Source: Fidelibacterota bacterium (GTDB lineage Bacteria; Fidelibacterota; Fidelibacteria; Fidelibacterales; Fidelibacteraceae). From it: a DNA stretch of 6,558 nucleotides. The notes under the pieces are model-generated. The model saw nothing but the letters and a program-made list of their open reading frames with translations, did not search any database and had not been told where the DNA came from. This document shows, piece by piece, positions 1 through 4,304 of this stretch (within the stretch, counting starts at the first letter, position 1; each line of letters starts with the position of its first letter). The stretch is taken from the NCBI GenBank assembly GCA_030629925.1, contig DAOVOB010000066.1:1-6558 (forward strand), read 5' to 3'. Both the position numbers and the translations under genes were made by a program.

Positions 1-589
1 CCTTGACCACTTCCGGTATCAGTTTTTCCAACGCATACTCGGGATCGCTAATTTGTTCAGGTTTGAACCCAAGATGTCCCCCGGCCATTGGACCTTCTAC
101 GACGATAGCATCAGGAAGGTAGTTATATTGTTTAAACCATCTTTCGGAAATAATACGAGCTGCTCTTCCGGAAGAGACAATGGGAACTAACTTTGTTTTT
201 GAGTCAGCATTTAAATATTTTGGAAGATTAAGAGGAAGTCCGGCTCCTGCAAAAATTACATCTATTTTTTCCTCAACAGCAGTTTTTACCAGATCAGCAA
301 AATTTGATAATGCCACCATGATATTGACACCAAGAATTCCTTTGCTTAATTCTCTTGCTTTCCTGATCTCCTCTTTAAACACTTCAATATTTGCTTCTAA
401 GAAATTTTTTAAAGGGCTATGTCCAAGCATACCAACTCCGGCAGAAGCTATAACTCCAATACCGCCCTCGTTAGCCACTGCGGATGCTAGCCCTGATAGA
501 GAGATCCCAACGCCCATCCCACCTTGGATGATGGGGATTTTTGCTATCAGATCCCCAATCTTTAATTCTTTTAGATCTTTTATGCTCAT
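1..589 (-). CDS. Nitronate monooxygenase / FabK-like FMN flavoprotein, N-terminal part (partial)
   Basis: The visible 196 residues start MSIKDLKELKIGDLIAKIPI and match the TIM-barrel family of nitronate monooxygenase (2-nitropropane dioxygenase) and the enoyl-ACP reductase FabK. The early glycine-rich FMN segment QGGMGVGIS is at residues 22-30. GVNIMVAL is at about 87-94, FAGAGLP at 113-119, and the phosphate-loop/catalytic stretch GPMAGGHLGF at 166-175. His172 sits where the family has its active-site histidine. Members bind FMN and oxidise alkyl nitronates, or reduce enoyl-ACP in FabK; the two cannot be separated from this half, and monooxygenase is the safer name. Family members are usually 310-370 residues, so the C-terminal half is beyond base 1. 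The ATG at 589 is preceded by AAAGGA about 9 bases upstream. No transcription partner is evident; the nearest upstream ORF ends about 200 bases away. The enzyme is expected to be cytosolic. Confidence 0.9.
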   Translation of the reverse strand, partial: MSIKDLKELKIGDLIAKIPIIQGGMGVGISLSGLASAVANEGGIGVIASAGVGMLGHSPLKNFLEANIEVFKEEIRKARELSKGILGVNIMVALSNFADLVKTAVEEKIDVIFAGAGLPLNLPKYLNADSKTKLVPIVSSGRAARIISERWFKQYNYLPDAIVVEGPMAGGHLGFKPEQISDPEYALEKLIPEVVK

Positions 590-785
590 GAAATTTATCC
601 TTTATTTGTTTTGCATAACACCTTACATACGATGTATGGCGTTTACTGTTCTTTTCAATCTTGGGATAATATTAATTCATCCCCTAAAACCTGTGTGAGT
701 AGATATTAAATTATTGTGACAAGCTTAACAAGAAATACTTGTATTATAATTTTGCTTTTAGGCTGAAATGAATAAAAGAATTTGC
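590..785. promoter_or_regulatory. Leader/intergenic region of the flavoprotein gene with two small dyads
   Basis: This 196-base AT-rich gap separates the small membrane ORFs from the flavoprotein gene and should contain its promoter. Two dyads are visible. CATAC-gat-GTATG at 626-638 is flanked by ACC and GGC stretches that could extend the stem with a G-U pair. GGGAT...ATCCC at 663-683 has 5-base arms around an AT-rich centre and would suit a dimeric repressor or mark the promoter. I could not assign clear -35/-10 boxes, so the regulatory role is inferred from position only. Confidence 0.25.
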
Positions 786-899
786 TTAAAGCACCAAAAA
801 CACCAGCAAAGCAATGACAAAGGTCAAAATGAAAACACCGATTATGATCGCCAAGGTTTTTGAATAGCCTTTGGGAGTGATCTGGTCTTTGGCGTCCAT
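786..899 (-). CDS. Small single-pass membrane protein (37 aa)
   Basis: This short reading frame encodes MDAKDQITPKGYSKTLAIII followed by GVFILTFVIALLVFLVL and a TAA stop. A polar 14-residue N-terminus leads into one strongly hydrophobic helix running to the C-terminus, the shape of a tail-anchored or small inner-membrane protein. The only usable start is the ATG at 899, since an in-frame TAA lies at 927-929. A weak GAGAAG sequence precedes it. The first 58 bases overlap the 3' end of the 842-1030 ORF in another frame, so translation may be coupled to it, or the two may be joined by -1 slippage on an A7 run (see findings). The hydrophobic composition and clean stop argue for real coding. No family is recognised. 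Confidence 0.5.
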   Translation of the reverse strand: MDAKDQITPKGYSKTLAIIIGVFILTFVIALLVFLVL

Positions 900-1030
900 T
901 TTTTTCTTCTCATGTACTTTTTCTTTTTAGTTTTTGAAAATCCGACCAGTATTATCAGAACAGTCAGACTTCCCAAAATATTAATTAAGTTTTTCGACAT
1001 ATTAAAAACCGCATTAAAAATGTTTTTCAA
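842..1030 (-). CDS. Small putative membrane protein (62 aa), overlapping the next ORF
   Basis: The frame opens with TTG at 1030, preceded by an AAGGGGA ribosome-binding-like sequence 4-5 bases away; an internal ATG at 1000 is an alternative start with weaker upstream signals. The product has one hydrophobic helix, about NLINILGSLTVLIILVGF (residues 14-31), then a very basic stretch of lysines and arginines. Its last 18 residues (WTPKTRSLPK...) are an out-of-frame reading of the start of the 37-residue ORF and look non-natural. The real product may therefore end differently: by -1 frameshifting on AAAAAAA at 899-905 it would fuse to the 37-residue helix and give a two-helix hairpin protein of about 80 residues. 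A true coding role is uncertain, and the family is not recognised. Confidence 0.35.
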   Translation of the reverse strand: MKNIFNAVFNMSKNLINILGSLTVLIILVGFSKTKKKKYMRRKKWTPKTRSLPKAIQKPWRS

Positions 1031-1047
1031 TCTGTCCCCTTAAACTA

Positions 1048-1223
1048 AATTCTATCCACAGATTTCTCAGATTACCACCGATTAAAACCCTATTTAGAAA
1101 GAATCTGTGCCTGCCCAGCGTAGCTTAAGCGTAGATGGGTGAATCTGTGCTTGCCTAGGCGTAGTCTTCTTGACCACCGTAGTCTTGACGAAGGTTGGTG
1201 ACATAGGCTGGTAATCTGTAGAC
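1048..1223. repeat. Composite REP-like palindromic repeat, left copy
   Basis: The region opens with AATTCTATCCACAGATTTC (1048-1066), identical to 1682-1700. It ends with TAGGCTGGTAATCTGT (1204-1219), identical to 1729-1744. Between them are three palindromic cores. One is CCCA-GCGTA-GCTTAAGC-GTAGA-TGGG (1114-1139), flanked on both sides by GAATCTGTGC (1101-1110 and 1141-1150). One is a core beginning GCCTAGGCGTAGTCTT (1153-1168). The third is CACCGTAGTCTTGACGAAGG plus TTGGTG (1175-1200), which interrupts the second. The outer ends ATCCACAGATT and AATCTGTaGAc are inverted with two mismatches. No protein is encoded here. Confidence 0.8.
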
Positions 1224-1241
1224 TGTATTCTCTTCAAAGTT

Positions 1242-1269
1242 TATCGTTTATAGTTCATAGTTCATAGTT
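1242..1269 (-). repeat. Tandem degenerate heptamer repeat (4 units)
   Basis: Read on the minus strand this is AACTATG-AACTATG-AACTATA-AACGATA, four consecutive 7-base units. It overlaps the 3' end of the DUF3795 gene and supplies that gene's last codons and TGA stop. Because 7 is not a multiple of 3, the TGA and TAA triplets recur in different frames. A related array is at 3790-3817 in the opposite orientation. Confidence 0.85.
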
Positions 1270-1671
1270 TTGATACGAACGCTCTTTTCCACATTGAAGG
1301 CATACCTTCCTGTGCACGGACAGTTTGGCACCACAGTGTTTGCATGTCCATCGCTTATCCTCGTGAGCCAGAAAAGCATCCATGCCCTCATCCCGGATAA
1401 AAGCCAGATTCTCCAGCATGCTCATGCCGTAATTCGTGCGATAACGAGTATCCAGCTGCTTCAAGCGAGCGCAGGGGTAGGTGGGACAATCGTAACAGAA
1501 CCCGGACTCCGTGGCCGCCAGCTTTTCACAATTCGTGATCGTGCAACGGGACCGGTATTCAACCTGTTTTTTTCGATTTTCATTACATCCGGCGCATTGG
1601 TTCTTTTCTCGGAGATGGCCAATGCAGATGTGACAATTCATTCCGCAAGGAGCTATCATTGATGCGATCAT
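1255..1671 (-). CDS. DUF3795 family cysteine-rich protein with C-terminal zinc ribbon
   Basis: The 138-residue product begins MIASMIAPCGMNCHICIGHL. The spacing C9-x3-C13-x2-C16, then C26-x2-C29, C43, C48, C59-x2-C62 and C67, with the phrases PCGMNC and FCYDCPTYPC, is typical of DUF3795, a small cytosolic family presumed to bind zinc or another metal; its biochemical role is unknown. A linker rich in charged residues (70-107) leads to a second module, C110-x2-C113 and C124-x2-C127 (WTCKHCG...VCLQCG), a zinc-ribbon knuckle pair. I chose the ATG at 1671 because GGAAAG lies about 5 bases upstream. A TTG at 1683 would add four residues but lies at the edge of a dispersed repeat and lacks a ribosome site. 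The final residues NYEL and the stop come from the heptamer array. The gene is bracketed by two copies of the same repeat and has no close operon partner. Confidence 0.88.
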   Translation of the reverse strand: MIASMIAPCGMNCHICIGHLREKNQCAGCNENRKKQVEYRSRCTITNCEKLAATESGFCYDCPTYPCARLKQLDTRYRTNYGMSMLENLAFIRDEGMDAFLAHEDKRWTCKHCGAKLSVHRKVCLQCGKERSYQNYEL

Positions 1672-1681
1672 AATACTTTCC

Positions 1682-1748
1682 AATTCTATCCACAGATTTC
1701 CCCTTTATGCCAAGCCGTAGTCTTGACGTAGGCTGGTAATCTGTGGAT
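1682..1748. repeat. REP-like palindromic repeat, right copy
   Basis: Perfect 11-base arms ATCCACAGATT (1688-1698) and AATCTGTGGAT (1738-1748) enclose a smaller palindromic core, AGCC-GTAGTCTTGACGTA-GGCT (1713-1734). The element thus has a nested hairpin form about 61 bases long. It shares 19 bases at its left end and 16 bases at its right end with the larger copy at 1048-1223 on the other side of the DUF3795 gene. Confidence 0.85.
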
Positions 1749-1770
1749 CGTATTGTCTTTATTTTTTTCC

Positions 1771-1787
1771 AGTCACTAGTCACTAGT
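1771..1787. repeat. Short heptamer repeat (AGTCACT)
   Basis: Two complete AGTCACT units and a partial third form this array. On the minus strand it reads ACTAGTGACTAGTGACT and includes the TAG stop of the 69-residue membrane protein gene (1783-1785). Further TAG and TGA triplets follow in other frames. Confidence 0.75.
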
Positions 1788-1992
1788 TTTCCTTATGTTT
1801 TTTCCCAGTCATCACAGCAAGCGGTCCCCAAATAATAATCAAATGCACAGCCGCTCCACCCCCGAGAATGAGCTGAATAGATTGATAAGCATCCGTACCT
1901 TTTAGTGCCATGGCACAGCCGATCATGGTCAGACCCCATATCAGGGCAGAACCGATAATGTACCAACCGATGTTTGATTTTCTCTTTTCCAT
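1783..1992 (-). CDS. Small two-helix membrane protein (69 aa)
   Basis: The product starts MEKRKSNIGWYIIGSALIWG and has two hydrophobic segments. One is at about residues 9-30 (contains WGLTMIGCAMAL) and the other at about 39-62 (IQLILGGGAAVHLIIIWGPL). A short loop KGTDAYQS joins them and the tail GKKHKEN is basic. The positive charges at both ends suggest a hairpin with both termini in the cytoplasm. The ATG at 1992 has a strong GAGGAA site 6 bases upstream. The gene starts 11 bases after the stop of the methyltransferase gene, so the two are very probably co-transcribed and this protein may assist or be regulated with that enzyme. The stop codon lies in a heptamer repeat. I do not recognise a named family. 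Confidence 0.75.
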   Translation of the reverse strand: MEKRKSNIGWYIIGSALIWGLTMIGCAMALKGTDAYQSIQLILGGGAAVHLIIIWGPLAVMTGKKHKEN

Positions 1993-1997
1993 GTAAT

Positions 1998-2003
1998 TTC
2001 CTC
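1998..2003 (-). promoter_or_regulatory. Ribosome binding site of the 69-residue membrane protein
   Basis: GAGGAA on the minus strand sits 5 bases from the ATG at 1992 and directly follows the stop codon of the upstream methyltransferase gene (TAA at 2004-2006). This spacing fits an operon with possible re-initiation. Confidence 0.7.
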
Positions 2004-2525
2004 TTATGTATTTCTATGTTTGTTCAGCCGAAGTATTCCCGTTATAATATTTAAGCCCGGGACTCTTTTCATATAGATTTTATAGGCATCGCCGAACTTC
2101 TGAACAAGACGTTGATCTTCTTCTTTGCATCCCATATAAATAATGAAAATACCGCCAATCCCAAGAACTATAAATAGCCAATGAGGATACCACAGCATAG
2201 TCGTGATAAAAATGGAAAGAATCCCTCCCAGATATTGCGGGTGTCTTACTATAGCATAAATACCGGTATCGACCAATTTTGTCGTATGGACAAAGGATCT
2301 TCCTTTTTTAACTCCTCCCCGGCGTGGAAACATAATTATAGGTGACATGACTAAGCCCATACCGATCCCCCAGAAAATCCAGCCGGCAATATAAGCTACA
2401 GGATAAAAAGCAGTTTCAAGCAGACCGAATAAAACCAAAGGGTTTATGGGGAAACAGACAATCGCCCAAATCGTCAGGAGTGTATTCCAGAGGATATTCT
2501 CTATATTTATCTTCTTATTTAGCAT
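2004..2525 (-). CDS. Isoprenylcysteine carboxyl methyltransferase / phospholipid methyltransferase family membrane enzyme
   Basis: The 173-residue product is hydrophobic, with probable membrane helices near residues 11-37, 42-67, 98-112 and 114-132. It carries the C-terminal signature of the ICMT/PEMT superfamily: DTGIYAIVRHPQYLGGIL (86-103; RHPQY at 94-98) and KEEDQRLVQKFGDAYKIYMK (134-153) followed by RVPGLN. In characterised relatives these segments build the pocket for S-adenosylmethionine next to the lipid bilayer. The acceptor (prenylated or lipid amine/carboxyl substrate) cannot be told from sequence. Length is normal for bacterial members. I start at the ATG at 2525. The frame also opens at 2549 (adding MDDNTEIF), but those codons coincide with an 18-base dispersed repeat also found at 3938-3955 and have no ribosome site in front. 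The next gene follows after 11 bases, indicating an operon. Confidence 0.88.
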   Translation of the reverse strand: MLNKKINIENILWNTLLTIWAIVCFPINPLVLFGLLETAFYPVAYIAGWIFWGIGMGLVMSPIIMFPRRGGVKKGRSFVHTTKLVDTGIYAIVRHPQYLGGILSIFITTMLWYPHWLFIVLGIGGIFIIYMGCKEEDQRLVQKFGDAYKIYMKRVPGLNIITGILRLNKHRNT

Positions 2526-2527
2526 GA

Positions 2528-2545
2528 AGATCTCTGTGTTATCAT
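2528..2545. repeat. 18-base repeat at the methyltransferase start
   Basis: AGATCTCTGTGTTATCAT here is identical to 3938-3955, where it forms the right end of a larger hairpin element. Its placement suggests that the region upstream of codon 9 of the long methyltransferase frame is repeat DNA rather than gene. Confidence 0.75.
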
Positions 2546-2569
2546 CCATTCAACGGTTTAAGAAATGCT

Positions 2570-2638
2570 CCATAGTCTTGGCAAAGGTGGATATTTTCGC
2601 CTTTTCCAGTCTTCGCTCCCTCGAAGCCTCGGCGTAGT
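2570..2638. repeat. Two degenerate REP-like palindrome cores
   Basis: CCATAGTCTTGGCAAAGGTGG (split as CCATAGTCTT and GGCAAAGGTGG, 2570-2590) and a core around TCGAAGCCTCGGCGTAG (2621-2637) resemble the CCGTAGTCTTGACGAAGG family but have lost some complementarity. They lie immediately upstream of the methyltransferase gene, where its promoter should be. Confidence 0.5.
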
Positions 2639-2640
2639 CG

Positions 2641-2698
2641 CGTCATCCTGAAACGATGTCCGGTGGACATCGGGGTTCAGGATCTCTTCGAGCGTCAT
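2641..2698. repeat. CGTCATCCTGAA-type hairpin element
   Basis: Outer arms ATCCTGAA (2645-2652) and TTCAGGAT (2676-2683) enclose inner arms CGATGTCC (2654-2661) and GGACATCG (2665-2672) around the 3-base loop GGT. The short sequence CGTCAT occurs on both sides (2641-2646 and 2693-2698), as a target duplication might look. A related element is at 3879-3955. Confidence 0.85.
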
Positions 2699-2704
2699 GA
2701 TTAC

Positions 2705-2744
2705 TTCCCTTCTTTTCTTTGCTTAACCAAAGAAAAGAAGGGAA
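2705..2744. repeat. Perfect 17-base inverted repeat with 6-base loop
   Basis: The arms TTCCCTTCTTTTCTTTG (2705-2721) and CAAAGAAAAGAAGGGAA (2728-2744) are exact reverse complements around CTTAAC. Neither strand has the downstream T-run of a classical intrinsic terminator. It lies 180 bases upstream of the methyltransferase gene and about 470 bases downstream of the Cache gene. I recall similar pyrimidine/purine hairpins with a CTTTGCTT...CCAAAG centre as dispersed intergenic repeats in other bacteria, but this memory was not checked. Confidence 0.9.
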
Positions 2745-2978
2745 AGAAAGTCCCCGCTTCGCCAAGGCTGCGCAGGGCAGGCAACCGCTTACCTCCTTTG
2801 GCTAAAAATCCTCTTCGTTCGGTAAAATACTTAAGGGATTCGCTTTGCTCACCCAAGGATTTTTTAACCCTCACTCATCGGATTTTCTTAACGCGCCGTC
2901 GCGATGCGGATTCAAATATTTTATCTATATTGCAATTGCGTCAGGACGTTCTTAACTGTTAATTAAATTGTCCTTTGT
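2745..2978. other. Gene-free repeat-like stretch
   Basis: No convincing gene is present. A forward frame of about 100 codons runs across it, but its translation is arginine/proline-rich and contains the palindromes above. A 9-base inverted pair, AAAAATCCT (2804-2812) and AGGATTTTT (2856-2864), is visible. ACCCTCACTCAT (2867-2878) recurs at 4301-4312 beside the end of a lipoprotein gene. Confidence 0.5.
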
Positions 2979-2997
2979 CAATTATCAATTATCAATT
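2979..2997. repeat. Short heptamer repeat (CAATTAT)
   Basis: Two CAATTAT units plus CAATT form a 7-base-period array. The sequence differs from the AACTATG arrays but the period is the same. Confidence 0.7.
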
Positions 2998-3217
2998 GCT
3001 TGTTGCGCCAAGCTCCAAGCAGTAATCAGATCGATCTCAGAACAAGGAACATCCTTCTTCGCTCTTCGAGCTTCACAGGACAGGCCGATATGTGATATTC
3101 GAAGTGAATATTTACTTCTTAATTCTGAAATCGTTAATCCTTGTTCAATATTCTATTCAAGCCTTAAATTCTCTTCTTTGTGCCTTTGTTTTCTTAGCGC
3201 CTTTGTGTGAGGTTCTT
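2998..3217. other. Gene-free stretch downstream of the Cache gene with two minor repeats
   Basis: GAAGTGAATATTTACTTC (3101-3118) is an 18-base palindrome with one mismatched pair. The preceding CGATATGTGA (3086-3095) recurs at 6238-6247, where it is again followed by a GAAGTA.../TCACTT arrangement. From 3176 to 3207 the motif CTTTGT occurs three times (CTTTGTG, CCTTTGTT, CCTTTGTG), a degenerate repeat ending about 10 bases from the stop of the Cache gene. No terminator with a T-run is clear. Confidence 0.5.
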
Positions 3218-3712
3218 CTACAGCTGAAATCCAGTATAATAAACCCCAATAATCTCACCCATGCCATCTACAATGGGTTCATATCCGGTCTCATACATTT
3301 CACCCAGGATATCCACAGTTCCGTAGAAAGGTTTGTTCTTGCGGATCTTGATGATCACCGGACCGTCAGGATCCAGAATAGTACCCACGGCACGATGGCC
3401 CTCGAACATTACATCGGTGGAAACGCGGACAAATTTATCGCCTTGTTTTTCAAAGAAAGTGGCGGTACAGCCGTACTTTGCCTGAATGGCATCCACGATC
3501 TCAAAATTTTCATTGATCTTGGTGGTACCGAAATACAGAATATTATCGACTGATGTCGGCTCGCCCAGCTTTGCGGCCATGGCGCGCATTTCGACCAGAG
3601 ATTCCTTGATCGCCGTTTCATGTTTCATCTTTTTCGAGCAAGCCGTAAAAAGCCCGGCAACAATGAGAATCGAGACAAACAGAACTGCATGTTGTCTGAA
3701 TTTTTTTTGCAT
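3218..3712 (-). CDS. Lipoprotein with a single Cache-type sensor domain
   Basis: The 164-residue product begins MQKKFRQHAVLFVSILIVAG. That signal peptide ends in LFTAC with lipobox Cys25, so the mature protein should be lipid-anchored outside the inner membrane. Residues from about 35 on look like the Cache_3/Cache_2 fold found in the periplasmic parts of chemoreceptors and histidine kinases: a helical start, then YGCTATFFEKQGDKFVRVST, RAVGTILD, KPFYGTVDILGEMYETGYEP, and the closing GEIIGVYYTGF. Unlike receptors it has no second membrane helix, HAMP, or output domain, and stops right after the sensor fold. It may bind a small ligand and act with a separate partner, or be a domain-only descendant. 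The ATG at 3712 has a strong GGAGG site. Repeat-filled gaps lie on both sides, so it appears monocistronic. Confidence 0.82.
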   Translation of the reverse strand: MQKKFRQHAVLFVSILIVAGLFTACSKKMKHETAIKESLVEMRAMAAKLGEPTSVDNILYFGTTKINENFEIVDAIQAKYGCTATFFEKQGDKFVRVSTDVMFEGHRAVGTILDPDGPVIIKIRKNKPFYGTVDILGEMYETGYEPIVDGMGEIIGVYYTGFQL

Positions 3713-3789
3713 CCTTTTCCTCCGTATTATTTAGTTGAGACGTGATGAATGTAAAACTTTATGAGGAATAAGACAAGAAGGGAAATTGA

Positions 3790-3817
3790 AACGATAAACG
3801 ATAAACTATGAACGATG
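3790..3817 (+). repeat. Tandem degenerate heptamer repeat (4 units)
   Basis: AACGATA-AACGATA-AACTATG-AACGATG is the same family as 1242-1269 but in the opposite orientation. It lies about 80 bases upstream of the Cache gene start. A purine-rich stretch follows, with GATATGAGAGA twice (3840-3850 and 3854-3864). Confidence 0.85.
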
Positions 3818-3878
3818 AATGGAAGAGAGAAGGAAGAAGGATATGAGAGATAAGATATGAGAGAAGGAAAGAGTAATG

Positions 3879-3955
3879 CGTCATCCTGAAAAATCTGCTA
3901 TTTGCAGATTTGTTCAGCCCCGTAGGGGTCCCGAGGGAGATCTCTGTGTTATCAT
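3879..3955. repeat. CGTCATCCTGAA-type hairpin element, second copy
   Basis: After CGTCATC comes CTGAA+AAATCTGC (3886-3898), a loop TATTT, GCAGATTT (3904-3911), and TTCAG (3913-3917), making a long hairpin with one bulged base. A tight CCCC-gta-GGGG hairpin (3918-3928) follows, then AGATCTCTGTGTTATCAT, shared with 2528-2545. The outer sequence matches the 2641 element but the inner stem is entirely different. Confidence 0.85.
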
Positions 3956-4150
3956 GATCCGGGGCTAAAGTAGTCGCTTTAAACAAGTTCCAATTAACTC
4001 AAATTTCCAAACTTTTTGTCAAAAGTTAAGAAAATTGAGTCAATCGGGCGTTGTCACTTCAAAAATCAAAAATCCTTGATCGATGTTCGATATTCAAGGA
4101 GACCACATCGTGGTCGAATATAGTAGATATGTGTAATTAAGAAAACTCAC
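3956..4150. other. Gene-free AT-rich stretch with a tight hairpin
   Basis: No gene is visible. CCTTGA...TCAAGG arms (about 4074-4099) enclose GATCGATGTTCGATAT. The following GACCAC-atc-GTGGTC (4101-4115) is a 6-base stem with a 3-base loop, followed by GAAT. It belongs to the family also seen near 3917, 6129 and 6180. Confidence 0.5.
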
Positions 4151-4288
4151 AACCCAGACCTGCGAGCCGAAGCTTTAGCGAAGGTTGGGGGTTGAACATA
4201 GTAATTGCCTGTCCACCGAAGCCTAGGCATAGGTGGATCAATTGCCCTTTGCCTGCAGACCGTAGCTTCAGCGAAGGCTTGTCAATTG
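4151..4288. repeat. Cluster of three REP-like palindromic cores
   Basis: Three cores lie in tandem. CCGAAGCTTTAGCGAAGG (4167-4184) sits inside AACCC/GGGTT arms (4151-4155, 4189-4193). TCCACC-GAA-GCCTAGGC-ATA-GGTGGA spans 4212-4237. CCGTAGCTTCAGCGAAGG (4260-4277) sits between GCCT and AGGC. CAATTG occurs at 4239-4244 and 4283-4288. The cluster is directly downstream of the 4305-5177 lipoprotein and may act as a 3'-end RNA structure. Confidence 0.8.
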
Positions 4289-4304
4289 GTGAAGCCAGCC
4301 ACCC

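Noticed and set aside
612..650. attC-like site around CATAC-gat-GTATG
   Set aside because: The flanking GCATAAC and GTTTACT do not fit the RYYYAAC / GTTRRRY core boxes and are not complementary to each other.
180..698. Forward 172-codon frame opposite the flavoprotein gene
   Set aside because: It is antisense to the well-conserved nitronate monooxygenase coding sequence and has no recognisable domain.
1028..1043. AATCTGTCCCCTTAA as a transposon end
   Set aside because: It occurs once, has no matching second end in the window and there is no transposase; better explained as the ribosome site region of the small ORF.
1583..1783. Minus-strand 66-codon frame between the DUF3795 gene and the small membrane protein
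   Set aside because: It translates the palindromic repeat and overlaps the DUF3795 N-terminus in another frame.
2705..2744. Classical intrinsic terminator
   Set aside because: The stem is AT-mixed and very long, and neither strand is followed by a run of T residues.
2663..3210. Two forward open frames of 99 and 80 codons
   Set aside because: They run across hairpins and heptamer repeats, lack ribosome sites, and have low-complexity or arginine/leucine/serine-rich translations typical of repeat DNA.
3759..3986. Minus-strand 75-codon frame upstream of the Cache gene
   Set aside because: It is a translation of the heptamer array, purine-rich repeats and the CGTCATCCTGAA hairpin; no ribosome site.
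1048..4288. CRISPR array or integron cassette array
   Set aside because: Repeats are irregularly spaced, divergent, palindromic and without uniform spacers. No cas or integrase gene is visible.
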